64,000 nucleotides of DNA from NCBI GenBank assembly GCA_028335825.1, contig JAIOKI010000023.1, forward strand, positions 304,490-368,489, in the 5' to 3' direction. The translations under genes were made by a program, and so were the position numbers. Within the stretch, counting starts at the first letter, position 1, and every line of letters begins with the position of its first letter. This document shows, in pieces, positions 10,611 to 19,938 of this stretch. Under the pieces are notes generated by a model. The model saw nothing but the letters and a program-made list of their open reading frames with translations. It did not search any database and had not been told where the DNA came from. The stretch is from Nosema muscidifuracis (lineage: Eukaryota; Microsporidia; Nosematidae).

Positions 10611-11069
10611 ATGGATACAGCAAAAGAGTCAGAAGAAGAAGTTGTTTATGATGTAGAAAAGATATTAAAAAAAAGAATAAGAAAAGGTAAACCCGAATAT
10701 CTGATAAAATGGGTAGGATATTCAGATTCAGAGAATACATGGGAACTTGAAGAAAATATTTTTGCCAAAGAATTGATAGAAGATTATGAGTCGAAAACTT
10801 TATTAAAAAAAAAGAAAACAAATAAAAAAGTTGAAATAACTATCGACAAGAAAGTAGAAAAATCATTAGATAGTTATAAAGAAATTATTGATCTTAAGCT
10901 AAACACACTTATTCATGAGATTTATGATATAATCAAAGTGGATGATGAAATTCATGTACTAGTACAGTATAATGATAATTCGATTGGTCAGATTCCATAT
11001 GACGTCATAAAAAAAGAGATTCCTTTTTTACTATTAGATTATTTAGAAGAAAGTTTTGTAAAAAAATAA
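10611..11069 (+). CDS. HP1-like chromodomain/chromoshadow protein
   Basis: The protein has a chromodomain at about residues 12-60 and a second small domain at about 85-150 that fits a chromoshadow domain ([20 protein letters not shown]). In the chromodomain the methyl-lysine aromatic cage seems complete: Y13, W34 and Y37 within VYDVEKIL and [10 protein letters not shown], followed by NTWE. HP1/Swi6 proteins bind H3K9-methylated nucleosomes and dimerise through the shadow domain to build heterochromatin. At 152 residues the hinge is very short (about 25 residues, Lys-rich). CCCC lies about six bases before the ATG. Confidence 0.9.
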   Translation: MDTAKESEEEVVYDVEKILKKRIRKGKPEYLIKWVGYSDSENTWELEENIFAKELIEDYESKTLLKKKKTNKKVEITIDKKVEKSLDSYKEIIDLKLNTLIHEIYDIIKVDDEIHVLVQYNDNSIGQIPYDVIKKEIPFLLLDYLEESFVKK

Positions 11070-11300
11070 ATTATTTAAAGAGATCCACATATTTTTTGTA
11101 AAGATTTATACATTTCTTGTATTATTCTATACGTTTCTATATTATTCTATACGTTTCTATTTTAGTCTACAAATCTTCTTATATTGAATTATACAATTAT
11201 TTTCTACAAAGCATTACACACATCTTCTTAAATTATTATATATACTTCTTATATGAATCTACACACTTCTTTTATAAAAATCTAACTATATTAAAAATAT

Positions 11301-11594
11301 CTATTGAAGTTGTTTATATTCTTTTTTACAATATTCTTCAATTTGATCTAAACACTTATTAAAATCTATAAACTTCTTATAATTGATAATATTTGCTTCT
11401 TGTTTAATATTCTTATTCCTAATTTCAAGTGGAACTATTTCACTATTAGGATTTTTATAATTTGATATAACTATTGGTATATTAATATTATTTTTAACTT
11501 TTCTGTATTTTCTTCTTGGTTTATGTACCTTCTCTAACTTTTCTTTTATTTTTATTCTGCATAGATCTGAAGCAGGAATTAACTTTTTAGCCAT
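11301..11594 (-). CDS. Small basic protein of unknown function
   Basis: A 97-residue, lysine-rich protein with a basic patch KPRRKYRKVK near residues 25-34 and a helical C-terminus (LDQIEEYCKKEYKQLQ). No domain is recognised and there is no signal peptide or membrane segment. ACCC six bases before the ATG supports a real gene. The T-rich stretch on its 3' side (11100-11290) contains a repeated TTTCTATATTATTCTATACG segment. Confidence 0.65.
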   Translation of the reverse strand: MAKKLIPASDLCRIKIKEKLEKVHKPRRKYRKVKNNINIPIVISNYKNPNSEIVPLEIRNKNIKQEANIINYKKFIDFNKCLDQIEEYCKKEYKQLQ

Positions 11595-11821
11595 TTTATG
11601 GGTAAAATAGTTGATGATTTAAAAAAATATTCATTTCGAAAGGAGTTAATTAAATAATAGCTTTATAATAATATTTATCTAATAAATTATTAAAAAATAA
11701 TCATTTCTAAAGGAGTTAATTAAAAATTATTATTTGACAAATTTATAAAATATTATAATATTTTCTATCATAATAAAGATAATTAAATGACTACTACATA
11801 TTTTTTATAAAATAAGTTTAA
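11595..11821. repeat. Short spacer with duplicated block
   Basis: An ATCATTTCNAAAGGAGTTAATT-like block occurs twice, near 11630 and 11700. Nothing else is seen. Confidence 0.4.
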
Positions 11822-12631
11822 TTAAACTTCTAATAATAAACATTCTACTTCATAATCACATACAGATAACCAGAATTTATGTATCATAACAACAGAGCAA
11901 AATAAGAATAAATTGTGAAAGAATAAATTATCCAAATATTTATCTGTAAGTATAGCAATAATTCTAGATCCTACGAATAAACAAGATGCACTAAGTAAAA
12001 AAAATATAAAAGAAATTAAAATTGTTCCATAAGCCCAAATTTCTCCTTTCTTCTTATTTAATTTCTTAAATTGAATAATAAAATATCCATATCCAATAAT
12101 AAAATTCATAATAAAGCAACATACAAATATTGAAATGGGTTCTCTAAATAAAAGACCAAAGAATATAACTATAGTACTTATAAATCCATAAGTAGCAGTA
12201 GACATATATAAAATGGTAGTACTTTTTATACCCCATTTACCTATAAACATATCTTGTGTATAAGATCCAACAAATAAGGAAATAAAGCACATATTATTAA
12301 TAACTAAGTGTATTACAGTAAGAAGAAAATAAACTGTCTCTATTTTATCTTTAAAAGATATAAGAAATATTTGTAATAGATTTGATAATGCATACATGTA
12401 ATAAAAGAATTTCATTTCTGATCTACCTATACTAGAACATAAAACTTTTACATGATTTACCATTCTATAAGTTAATCCCATATTAGAAAGAATTAATCCA
12501 AGAAAAGCAGGTGAATATATTTTGAAATTTCCTAAATATTCAAATCTACTAGAACATTTGCAAACATTCTCGCTTATATATTTACAAACTGGAAAATCTA
12601 TTTCTGAACAAATGTAGTCTGTTATTATCAT
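11822..12631 (-). CDS. CHS7: Chitin synthase export chaperone, Chs7-like
   Basis: A 269-residue polytopic protein with about seven membrane helices. It matches fungal Chs7 in order: an N-terminal ICSEIDFPVCKYI (Chs7 has a P-x-C near its start), then SSIGRSEMKFFYYM (Chs7: IGRSE), a central loop, and the C-terminal KYLDNLFFHNLFLFCSVVMIHKFW followed by an acidic tail (Chs7: HYLDGLFF then MVYKTWD). Chs7 acts in the ER to fold and export chitin synthase III, which here would serve the chitinous spore wall. The C-terminal tail is shorter than in yeast. No CCC motif is seen before this ATG. Confidence 0.88.
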   Translation of the reverse strand: MIITDYICSEIDFPVCKYISENVCKCSSRFEYLGNFKIYSPAFLGLILSNMGLTYRMVNHVKVLCSSIGRSEMKFFYYMYALSNLLQIFLISFKDKIETVYFLLTVIHLVINNMCFISLFVGSYTQDMFIGKWGIKSTTILYMSTATYGFISTIVIFFGLLFREPISIFVCCFIMNFIIGYGYFIIQFKKLNKKKGEIWAYGTILISFIFFLLSASCLFVGSRIIAILTDKYLDNLFFHNLFLFCSVVMIHKFWLSVCDYEVECLLLEV

Positions 12632-12700
12632 GGATATATTGAAAGGTATTTTTTATTATTCTGATTTGTTTGTAAACAAAAAAATAATCTACTTTTATTT

Positions 12701-12835
12701 TTAATTACCCCATTCATCTGTCTTATTTTTAATAGTATTTATAATGTCATGTATTTTATTAAGACTTTCTTTTAATTTAGATAATTTGTCATCAAATTCT
12801 TTTTTGATCTCGTCAAGTGAAATATTTGGTTCCAT
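12701..12835 (-). CDS. Tiny coiled-coil protein (44 aa)
   Basis: A 44-codon ORF starting MEPNISLDEIKKEF and ending NKTDEWGN. It has a clean heptad pattern (LDEI, FDDKLSKL, LNKIHDII) and more charged residues than random AT-rich translation would give. It lies one ORF downstream of a second tiny coiled coil and close to the CENP-C-like gene. Its size recalls DASH/Dam1 ring subunits or similar minimal coiled coils, but no family match can be claimed. No CCC motif. Confidence 0.5.
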   Translation of the reverse strand: MEPNISLDEIKKEFDDKLSKLKESLNKIHDIINTIKNKTDEWGN

Positions 12836-12903
12836 AAAAATAGAAAAAAAATGCTTCTTTTAAGCTTTTTTGCATAAATAAAAATTTAAACATTTAATAA
12901 TTC

Positions 12904-13068
12904 TCACATATTTTCGTTCTTCATATCATCTGTAAATGATGAAAGCCTGTCTACACTTTCCCTTAACTTTTCTAAAGATTGTTTTAAGTTCTGTATTCCC
13001 TTTTCATATTTCTCACTAAGATTATGTAAATTCATTTCTTGTTGTTTTAATTCGTCTTCTCCATCCAT
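12904..13068 (-). CDS. Tiny coiled-coil protein (54 aa)
   Basis: A 54-codon ORF beginning MDGEDELKQQEMNLHNL and ending FTDDMKNENM. It has a heptad-like helix throughout (LHNLSEKYEKGIQNLKQSL). Codon content is richer in G/C than the flanking spacer, which supports coding. It shares strand, size and style with the 44-aa ORF 68 bp downstream, so they could form a heterodimer; this is inference. Confidence 0.5.
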   Translation of the reverse strand: MDGEDELKQQEMNLHNLSEKYEKGIQNLKQSLEKLRESVDRLSSFTDDMKNENM

Positions 13069-13624
13069 GGCTTAAAAAAAATATTTTTTTTTTAAATTTA
13101 TAAAAATTGATTTTAGTGGAAGGAATTATAAAATAATATTTATTGCATACAATTAATTATATTATCAGTTAAATTTAATGATAATTTAGATAGAAATGTT
13201 TTATCAAATTGATTGTGTATTTCTTAAGTTTTTTTACAATCAAGATAAATTCTCTCTAAAAATAAATCTTTTTATGTAGTTATCATAAATATATTTTAAG
13301 TAATAAATTGTACTAGTGTATTAGAAAAGGTAGATTCATTAAAAAGTGATTTCATCTTAAAAATAAAGTAGAGTCATTAAGAAGGAAAGTTTTTTTTAGA
13401 ATAAAAAGTAAAGTTATTAAAAAGTTTTTTCATTTCAAAATAAGTAGAGTTATTAAGAAGTGATCTCATTTAAAAATAAGTAAAGTTATTAAAAAATGAT
13501 TTTTTCATCTCAAAATAAGTAGAGTTATTTAAACATAAAATTGGCTTTTTTAAATTAAAAATACAATCACAAAATATTTAAAATATCAAATTACAGCAAT
13601 AAGAAATATTTTAATGTAAAAAAG
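13069..13624. repeat. Tandem repeat array, about 45-bp unit
   Basis: About 13325-13535 consists of about five diverged copies of a unit containing TAAGTAGAGTTATTAAGAAGTG or TAAAGTTATTAAAAAGT followed by TTTCATTTCAAAA. It is private to this spacer. No gene is seen. Confidence 0.65.
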
Positions 13625-14872
13625 TTACTTTGCTTTAAATGTAACAAATATAGAGCTTCCATCTCTACTTTTATCAATTATATCATATGAACTACCTTCC
13701 TCAATATATAAACAACTTTCTCTTCCAACCCTAAATTTTTCATCGTTAATTGTAATCTCGATTGATCCTTTAAGACAAAATATCGTAAAACTTACATCAG
13801 CTGTTTCATCAATAATAGAAGCACCAGGTTTTAAAAATAGAATTCCTGACTCTAAAGAGTTTTTTGTGATTAGAGGCTCTAACTTACTTTTACCTTGAAA
13901 TAAAGAAGATATTTTTGTCATTCCATATATCTTATTATTCTTTCCAATTAATGTCTCTCCTTTATAATCATACACAACATTAACAGAACTTCTTCTTTTT
14001 TTGTTTTTCTTTTTTGTTTCTAGTAGTTTTGTCTTACTAGCCTTAGTTACAATACTCTCAGTAGAATCTTTTTTAATTGTTTTAGTTTTATTTTTACCCT
14101 TAACTTTTTTTAATTTATCAGTATTTTCTTTTGGTTCTTCTTTCGAATTCTTTTTATTTTTCGTACTTTTTTTCATTTCTTTTTTCGGGGTCATATCACT
14201 TTTGTTTGTTATTGAATTTGATATTTCATTTATTGATCCAACTTCGTCATTAACTTCTAGTCCTGATGTGTTAGATGGTGTTGACGTCTTTTTTAAAACG
14301 TTATGTGACAAACTTTCTCTTATGTTTTCAATGTCAAAAAGTGTGTCTTCTCCTGACGTTTCTTCATTATTTTGTTTGTTTGACTTTTTTGGCGTTTCTG
14401 ATTTTTTCTTTTTTAAGGTCTCCTTATAATCACCTGTAAGTTTACTACCATCAGTAGAAATCTCCATGACTTCGTTAATAACACTTGATTCCAAATTCTC
14501 CAAAAAATATTTCTTGTTATCATTTTGTTGAGAAGACTGATCTTCGGATTTTTTAAAATATTGATTTTTGTCTTTTTTAGGTGATTGATTTTTTTCTTGT
14601 TTAATTTGATTTTTATCTTTTTTAGGTGATTGCTGTTTTTTTTCAGTCTTCTTTTTTACAAGATTTTCTGCTTCTTTTGGAATGTTTTTTATTTCATTCG
14701 ATGTCTTATCATCGTCCATTACGTATTCTGCCATATTCCAATAATCGTCAATATTTTCCATGTTATCATCGTCTTTTTTTATATTGAGATCTACACCAGG
14801 GTCGATAGTTTTCTTTCTGTACGAATTTACTTGCTTATTTTGTTTCGAATGAGGTTTATAGGTTTTCTTCAT
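13625..14872 (-). CDS. MIF2: CENP-C/Mif2-like centromere protein
   Basis: The C-terminal 96 residues (about 320-415) form a cupin barrel in the style of Mif2/CENP-C: a hydrophobic strand LESGILFLKPGA, then VSFTIFCLKGSIEITINDEKF, then a glycine-rich end. Just before it, RRSSVNVVYDYKGE (about 293-306) resembles the CENP-C signature that binds CENP-A nucleosomes (R-R-S-x-R then P/W region). The N-terminal 280 residues are Lys/Ser-rich and disordered, with repeated QSPKKDKNQ segments (about 82-105), probably for inner-kinetochore contacts. ACCC lies nine bases before the ATG. A generic cupin protein is the main alternative. Confidence 0.75.
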   Translation of the reverse strand: MKKTYKPHSKQNKQVNSYRKKTIDPGVDLNIKKDDDNMENIDDYWNMAEYVMDDDKTSNEIKNIPKEAENLVKKKTEKKQQSPKKDKNQIKQEKNQSPKKDKNQYFKKSEDQSSQQNDNKKYFLENLESSVINEVMEISTDGSKLTGDYKETLKKKKSETPKKSNKQNNEETSGEDTLFDIENIRESLSHNVLKKTSTPSNTSGLEVNDEVGSINEISNSITNKSDMTPKKEMKKSTKNKKNSKEEPKENTDKLKKVKGKNKTKTIKKDSTESIVTKASKTKLLETKKKNKKRRSSVNVVYDYKGETLIGKNNKIYGMTKISSLFQGKSKLEPLITKNSLESGILFLKPGASIIDETADVSFTIFCLKGSIEITINDEKFRVGRESCLYIEEGSSYDIIDKSRDGSSIFVTFKAK

Positions 14873-16541
14873 TATAGAAGGGTAAAAAATTAGACGAATG
14901 GATCAAAAATAACAAAAAGCGCGGGAATTTAGGGATGCATTCAACAAATAAAATATATTACATATTTTAAATTATAAGAACTTAAGCATAAAGAAATATT
15001 ATAAGATATTGTATGGATGTTTTGATAGGCAAGAGATTTTCAATTAAAATAGAAGAACCGTTATAAAAAAATATATGAATAAATTTATCAAAAAGTTTGT
15101 TTAGTAATTTTGTGACTGTAGCTTTAAAAAAGAAAATAATTTTTTATTGTCAATCGTAAATATTATTAATTGAAAATATATTTTTTGCATTGATTTGACA
15201 ATTAACGGATTATCTAAAAGTATGGATATTAATTTATACAATTACTAGTTCAAATTAAAATACCATTTTTAAAGAAAACAATATGAAATATTGATTTTAA
15301 TTAACATTAAATCTAAATTATGGGAATTATAATATTTTTTTAATTAATAAACATGACTTCATTAACATCTTAATCAGGTTTATTTTTTTATATTGATAAA
15401 TGCAAATTCATCTTGTTTATTTTAATAAATAACTTCAAATGTAATATTACATATTGATGTAGTATAAGAATTAATATAACACCCAAGCCAAAATCAGGAG
15501 AAAAAATAACATGCAATTTCCATTACATGTCTTTGCAAGCCAACATAAAGTATATATATCTTAATTAAATACTTTATTAATTAAAAATGTACTGTTAGCT
15601 GATATGATTTGATTATATTTCCAAGATTAATACATTTAAAGCGCGAATTTTAAAAATGAAAGGATAATATCATTTTTGTTATCACATAAATTGTGTATAT
15701 TCGAATTATTTCAGCACTTATGTAAATCTTAGTGTTTCTCATTTTTTTAAGTATGTTTAGTTAATTGAAATTATCTATTGTCTTTTTTAGTACAAATCTT
15801 TTATCTTAAGGCTTTGTTTTGGCCTTTTATAATTTCAAAAATGTAATTCTTAAATGTTTTCTTACTCTCCTCTTAAAGAAAATCTTATATATCATTTCTT
15901 ATTAGAGATGACGGTGTATTTCTAAGAAAAAACGTCACTTTTTACGTGTGCTTCAAATCCTTTGACATGTAACTTCATGATATTCTTTGTATGGTGAAAT
16001 AAAGCCATGCAACAACTAATTATTCGTTTTTTACATGGGTCTCCGTTGTATTTACGTTATTATTTAGTTACTAATGATTTTTTTCATACTTTATATGCAT
16101 CAAAATATATAATACTTCAATAATTAAATTTTGGTATTCTAATTATACATAATAGCTTGCTTTAATAATGTTATCATTCTTTAAGGTTTATCAAATTGTT
16201 CAGTGACAAAATCTATTTATTAATTAATTATTAAGTACAAAAAATTGGAAGGTTCCCCTGGTACTTAATTAATATATACAATATTTTTCTAAAATTATAC
16301 CATTTTTCAGTTTTTTTACTATGTATGCATTTTATTTGTTATCATCTATGAATGTATATTAATCTGTCACAATTATGTACCAATCACTAGATTGATTTGA
16401 TCAAAATGATATAAATAAGCCAAATATTAAAAATACCCTTAAAAATAAATATATTAAGAAAGTTATTAGAAAATAACATTTCTAAATCTCCTCACTTTAG
16501 TAAATATTTATACCGTTAAACTATTTTTTAAATCAAACATT
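14873..16541. other. Long complex spacer, possible gene relics
   Basis: This 1.67-kb stretch has no intact gene and, unlike most spacers here, no tandem array. Base composition is more mixed (for example 15480-15560 and 15930-16060). On the minus strand, about 15930-16060 has a roughly 43-codon stop-free frame with varied residues (including FHHTKNIMKLHVKGFEAHV), flanked by stops; it may be an eroded gene. A hairpin candidate lies at 16219-16275. No tRNA or rRNA is recognised. Confidence 0.4.
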
Positions 16542-17897
16542 TTATTTTGAATCCATTTTTTCGTTTACATACACGAATATAGCATGTAATATAACGGACT
16601 GCAAAGAACATTTGTATTTTTTTTCGTTCAAAATATAAGCTTTAGATTCATTACAAGCGAATGACTTGAATTTAGCCATAAGTTCAACATAATCTTTACT
16701 ATAATATATAACTACAAGACCTTTAGGGAATAAGCTCGAGATAATATCCTCTGAATCATTCAATTCTTGTAGATAGTCATTTATAAGCCCTCTATTTTTT
16801 TTAAAAAAGCTTCTTTTAAAAGATTTGAAATTAAATCGGCGATTCTTCTTTCTATACTTTTTAATAAGTTTAATCAAATTATTCAAATGAGATTTTTCAG
16901 TGTTGATATTTCTAAATATCTCGTCTACGGCATTGCAAATATCTTTATATGAAACAAAAACACTTTTCTTAATATAATTTTCCCTTTTATTTTTAAGATG
17001 TATGGTTATTTCTATTATAGAAGATATTCCGCTTTTTTTACATCTATTAGTGTTAGGTTTAAATGTAAAGGATATGCTGATTTCGCTTTTATTTTTATCT
17101 CTTAAAGTTACCAAAGTTTCTGACGATTGGGACTCTTCAGAATCTTCTTTAAATGATTTTTTTATAGGGTTTACGGGAGGTAACAAATCATAATGATAAA
17201 TGTCAGTTTTATAAATCGTTTCTTGAGTGTTTGTTACCGGTGTTTTTTCTTCTATTTCAGCGTATATTGGGTCCCTATCATTACATGGTAAAGAAATTGT
17301 GTCATATGTTCTTTTATATTCATCAGATGTTTTAGATGCATAATTAAGACTTTTACTTCTCTGAAAGTTGTTACTATGTTCACTGTAAAGATTACTCAAT
17401 TTTTCTATAACTTCATTCAAATTATCAATGATTTTTTCTTGAGACTTCTTAAATTCTTCATCTTTATATTTAGAAGATGTCTGTGGAACTTCTTTATTGA
17501 TAACTACGTACTCTGTTTTTAATTGAGGTATAGGATTTGAATATTTAGTAGTTTTAATAACATTATTCTTGAAGGATTCTTTTCTTAAAGAATATCTTCT
17601 AAATTTCTTATCTTTATTCTCATCATCATCAGCAGATTCAATAGTCTCTGTTTCTTTTTCTGTAGACGATTCAATATCCTCACTGCTTTTAAAATATTTT
17701 TTATTTAAAATATCATAAAGACCAGAAGCTTTTTCATTATCATCAATGTTATCAAATTCTTGTTGAGGTTTAGTATGCATATTAAACTGACTTTGATCAT
17801 GATCACTTTTATGTGGTTCGATGTTTATAGGAATAATATATTCCTTGTTGTCTTCTTTAGTACACCATATTAGATTTAAAATTAACAATAATATCAT
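16542..17897 (-). CDS. Secreted protein with conserved C-terminal helical domain (family member 1)
   Basis: 451 residues starting with a short hydrophobic signal (MILLLILNLIWC). Residues about 20-290 are Ser/Thr/Glu/Asp-rich and probably disordered. A Lys-rich, mostly helical domain covers about 300-451. The domain shares layout and local residues with the next secreted gene (512 aa): a V-D-E-I helix, L-x-x-L-I/V-K-L-I/V-K-x-Y, Y-L-Q/K-E-L, I-x-x-L, Y-x-x-D-Y, a Ser/Ala-rich turn with E-S/K-K, then K-Y. No known family is recognised. CCC precedes the ATG by eight bases. Likely secreted into the host or parasitophorous space. Confidence 0.75.
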   Translation of the reverse strand: MILLLILNLIWCTKEDNKEYIIPINIEPHKSDHDQSQFNMHTKPQQEFDNIDDNEKASGLYDILNKKYFKSSEDIESSTEKETETIESADDDENKDKKFRRYSLRKESFKNNVIKTTKYSNPIPQLKTEYVVINKEVPQTSSKYKDEEFKKSQEKIIDNLNEVIEKLSNLYSEHSNNFQRSKSLNYASKTSDEYKRTYDTISLPCNDRDPIYAEIEEKTPVTNTQETIYKTDIYHYDLLPPVNPIKKSFKEDSEESQSSETLVTLRDKNKSEISISFTFKPNTNRCKKSGISSIIEITIHLKNKRENYIKKSVFVSYKDICNAVDEIFRNINTEKSHLNNLIKLIKKYRKKNRRFNFKSFKRSFFKKNRGLINDYLQELNDSEDIISSLFPKGLVVIYYSKDYVELMAKFKSFACNESKAYILNEKKYKCSLQSVILHAIFVYVNEKMDSK

Positions 17898-18399
17898 TAA
17901 AGGGTTCTTATTATTTCATTTTTATTAAGTAAAATTTTTAATTTAGGAAATTAAAAATTTTTACATTTCAATTGGGAAGTTTTAAATCGAAAATTTGTAA
18001 TTTTTTATTTCTGAAATTAATATATTCTAAAAACATAAATAAAAATTATATTAAATATCTGTTTATAAAATAAATATTTTAAATTAAATTGAAATCTCAT
18101 AACATAAATATTTTAAATTAAATTGAAATCTTCATAACATAAATATTTTAAATTAAATGAAATTTCATAACATAAATATTTTAAATTAAATTAAATATCT
18201 GTTTATAGCATAAAATTTTGAATTATAAATTAAATTGAAATCTTAAATCATTATGAATTACATAAAAATAAAAAATTTTAAATTTGTTTACTTATATTTT
18301 TAATCTATATTATTATATTTATAGAATAAAAAATACAATATTTAAATTAGAAAGTAATTCTGATCAATTATTTTGTTTTAATTTATTTTTCTGATTAAA
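17898..18399. repeat. Tandem repeat array, about 37-bp unit
   Basis: About 18045-18215 has about four to five copies of CATAAATATTTTAAATTAAA followed by TTGAAATCT-like sequence, bracketed by two copies of AATATCTGTTTATA. The remainder is AT-rich without genes. Confidence 0.65.
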
Positions 18400-19938
18400 T
18401 TAAAATAAATAAAAATTTTTACATAAAATTAATTTATTTTTTTGTTTACATAATTCAACAAAGTATGCATCATCAAAATAATGTAATGAAATTGAATATT
18501 TACCTTCATTTATTACAACTTCTTTAGATTTTTCACTTGCTGAATTTTTAAGAATACTCATTATCTTGATATAATCATTATTATGGTACAGAAAAACTTT
18601 TTCACTTTGTATAAGTTTATCTATGGGATCAGTATTTTCTAAAAGCTCTTTTAAATATCTTTTTATCTCTTTTTTATCGATATTAAACAAATATTTTATT
18701 TTTGTTCTTAAATTCGATTTTCTTGTCTTCTTTATATAAATTTTCACTAATTTAACAAAATTCTTTAATTGATTCTCGTCATTTAAAAGAGTTCTTAGTA
18801 TTTCGTCGATTGTATTGTAAACATCTCTAATATTTAATTTTATATCAGTTCTTAAACAACCAAAATTTTTCTCTACTATAGTAATGTCTAAGTTTAAACC
18901 ATTTATATCTGTTCTTTTTTCAACAGGTAGGTTAGTCAAAGAATTGTTGCCATTTAATGATGACAAAGACAATTTTCTATTATTTCTTATATTACATAAA
19001 CTTCCATCAAATGATGAATCTTTCCAATAACTTCCTGAAGAAGACAATCTTCTTATACTTCTTTCTGATGGTTCACTAAAATTATCGTCATATGAAGAAC
19101 TTTCTATTGAATACGATCCTTCTGTCAAAGATGACTTATAAGATTCAGCTAAAGACACTGAATCATCAAATATACCTGAATTACATTTAAAACTTTGACT
19201 TTTATACATACCTCTTCTTTTTATATTATATTTTAAATTAGAATTTTCAACACCTTCTAAATCAACAGTATTTAATGGTTCTTCCATTGATTCCGATTTT
19301 TTCAAAATAGAAAAGTTCCTGATTAATTTTGAATCTCTAGCATTCGCTATTTTATTATTAAGTTTAGATTCTTTAGTAACTGAAAAATCTTCAGAATTAA
19401 AATTTTTTTTTATATTATCAGTAGAAAAATCACCATTAGATGCATATTTTGATAGAATAGACATTCTCGATAGGTTTAATGATGAATCATCACTATTATT
19501 AATGTCATTATCCAATGACACAATATTTTTAGTATCTTTTTCTGTGTACCCTACTATTCTACAAGAACTTGGTTTTCTACTAAATACCGAATTTTGACTA
19601 ATAGTAATATCTCTTTCATCATTTTTCATATTCCTATTAATGTATCTTAAACTAGAATAGATTCTTTTAAAATCTTGTTCACTCAAATCTGTTGAATTAG
19701 TAAATTCTCTATCAAAATCTTCTGATCCAAGAATGAATTTACTAGTTTGGTTTAGTCCAAATAAGTCTACAGTATCTCCAGAATAATTATTAGTTTTTTC
19801 TGATGAATCATGATGTTGTGGAATCCTCGATGTATTAACGTAGTTTAAGCTATTAGATGAATAAGGACATCGTATTCTTTGATTAATAACTTCATCTCCT
19901 ATAGATAAAATATTTATTATGTATATTAACGATATCAT
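18400..19938 (-). CDS. Secreted protein with conserved C-terminal helical domain (family member 2)
   Basis: 512 residues: a short hydrophobic leader (MISLIYIINILSIG), a long Ser/Asn/Asp-rich disordered middle (about 20-350; serine runs near 255-320), then a helical basic C-terminal domain (about 355-512) homologous in layout to member 1 and, more weakly, to member 3. Key parts are VYNTIDEILRTLL, LKNFVKLVKIYIKK, IKRYLKELLE and LYHNNDYIKIMSIL. The function is unknown. CCC lies four bases before the ATG. Same strand and adjacent to member 1, as expected of a tandem duplication. Confidence 0.75.
   Translation of the reverse strand: MISLIYIINILSIGDEVINQRIRCPYSSNSLNYVNTSRIPQHHDSSEKTNNYSGDTVDLFGLNQTSKFILGSEDFDREFTNSTDLSEQDFKRIYSSLRYINRNMKNDERDITISQNSVFSRKPSSCRIVGYTEKDTKNIVSLDNDINNSDDSSLNLSRMSILSKYASNGDFSTDNIKKNFNSEDFSVTKESKLNNKIANARDSKLIRNFSILKKSESMEEPLNTVDLEGVENSNLKYNIKRRGMYKSQSFKCNSGIFDDSVSLAESYKSSLTEGSYSIESSSYDDNFSEPSERSIRRLSSSGSYWKDSSFDGSLCNIRNNRKLSLSSLNGNNSLTNLPVEKRTDINGLNLDITIVEKNFGCLRTDIKLNIRDVYNTIDEILRTLLNDENQLKNFVKLVKIYIKKTRKSNLRTKIKYLFNIDKKEIKRYLKELLENTDPIDKLIQSEKVFLYHNNDYIKIMSILKNSASEKSKEVVINEGKYSISLHYFDDAYFVELCKQKNKLILCKNFYLF

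Noticed and set aside
11117-11362. 81-codon + strand frame after the HP1-like gene
   Set aside because: Tyr/Leu/Ile-rich translation of T-rich repeats, overlaps the opposite-strand 97-aa gene, no CCC motif.
14001-14429. Long + strand open frame opposite the CENP-C-like gene
   Set aside because: Antisense by-product of Lys/Ser/Glu-rich codons; translation is Phe/Ser/Leu-rich and has no CCC motif.
15935-15985. tRNA B-box-like CTTCAAATCC
   Set aside because: Flanking bases cannot form the T-arm or acceptor stems; no A box at a suitable distance.
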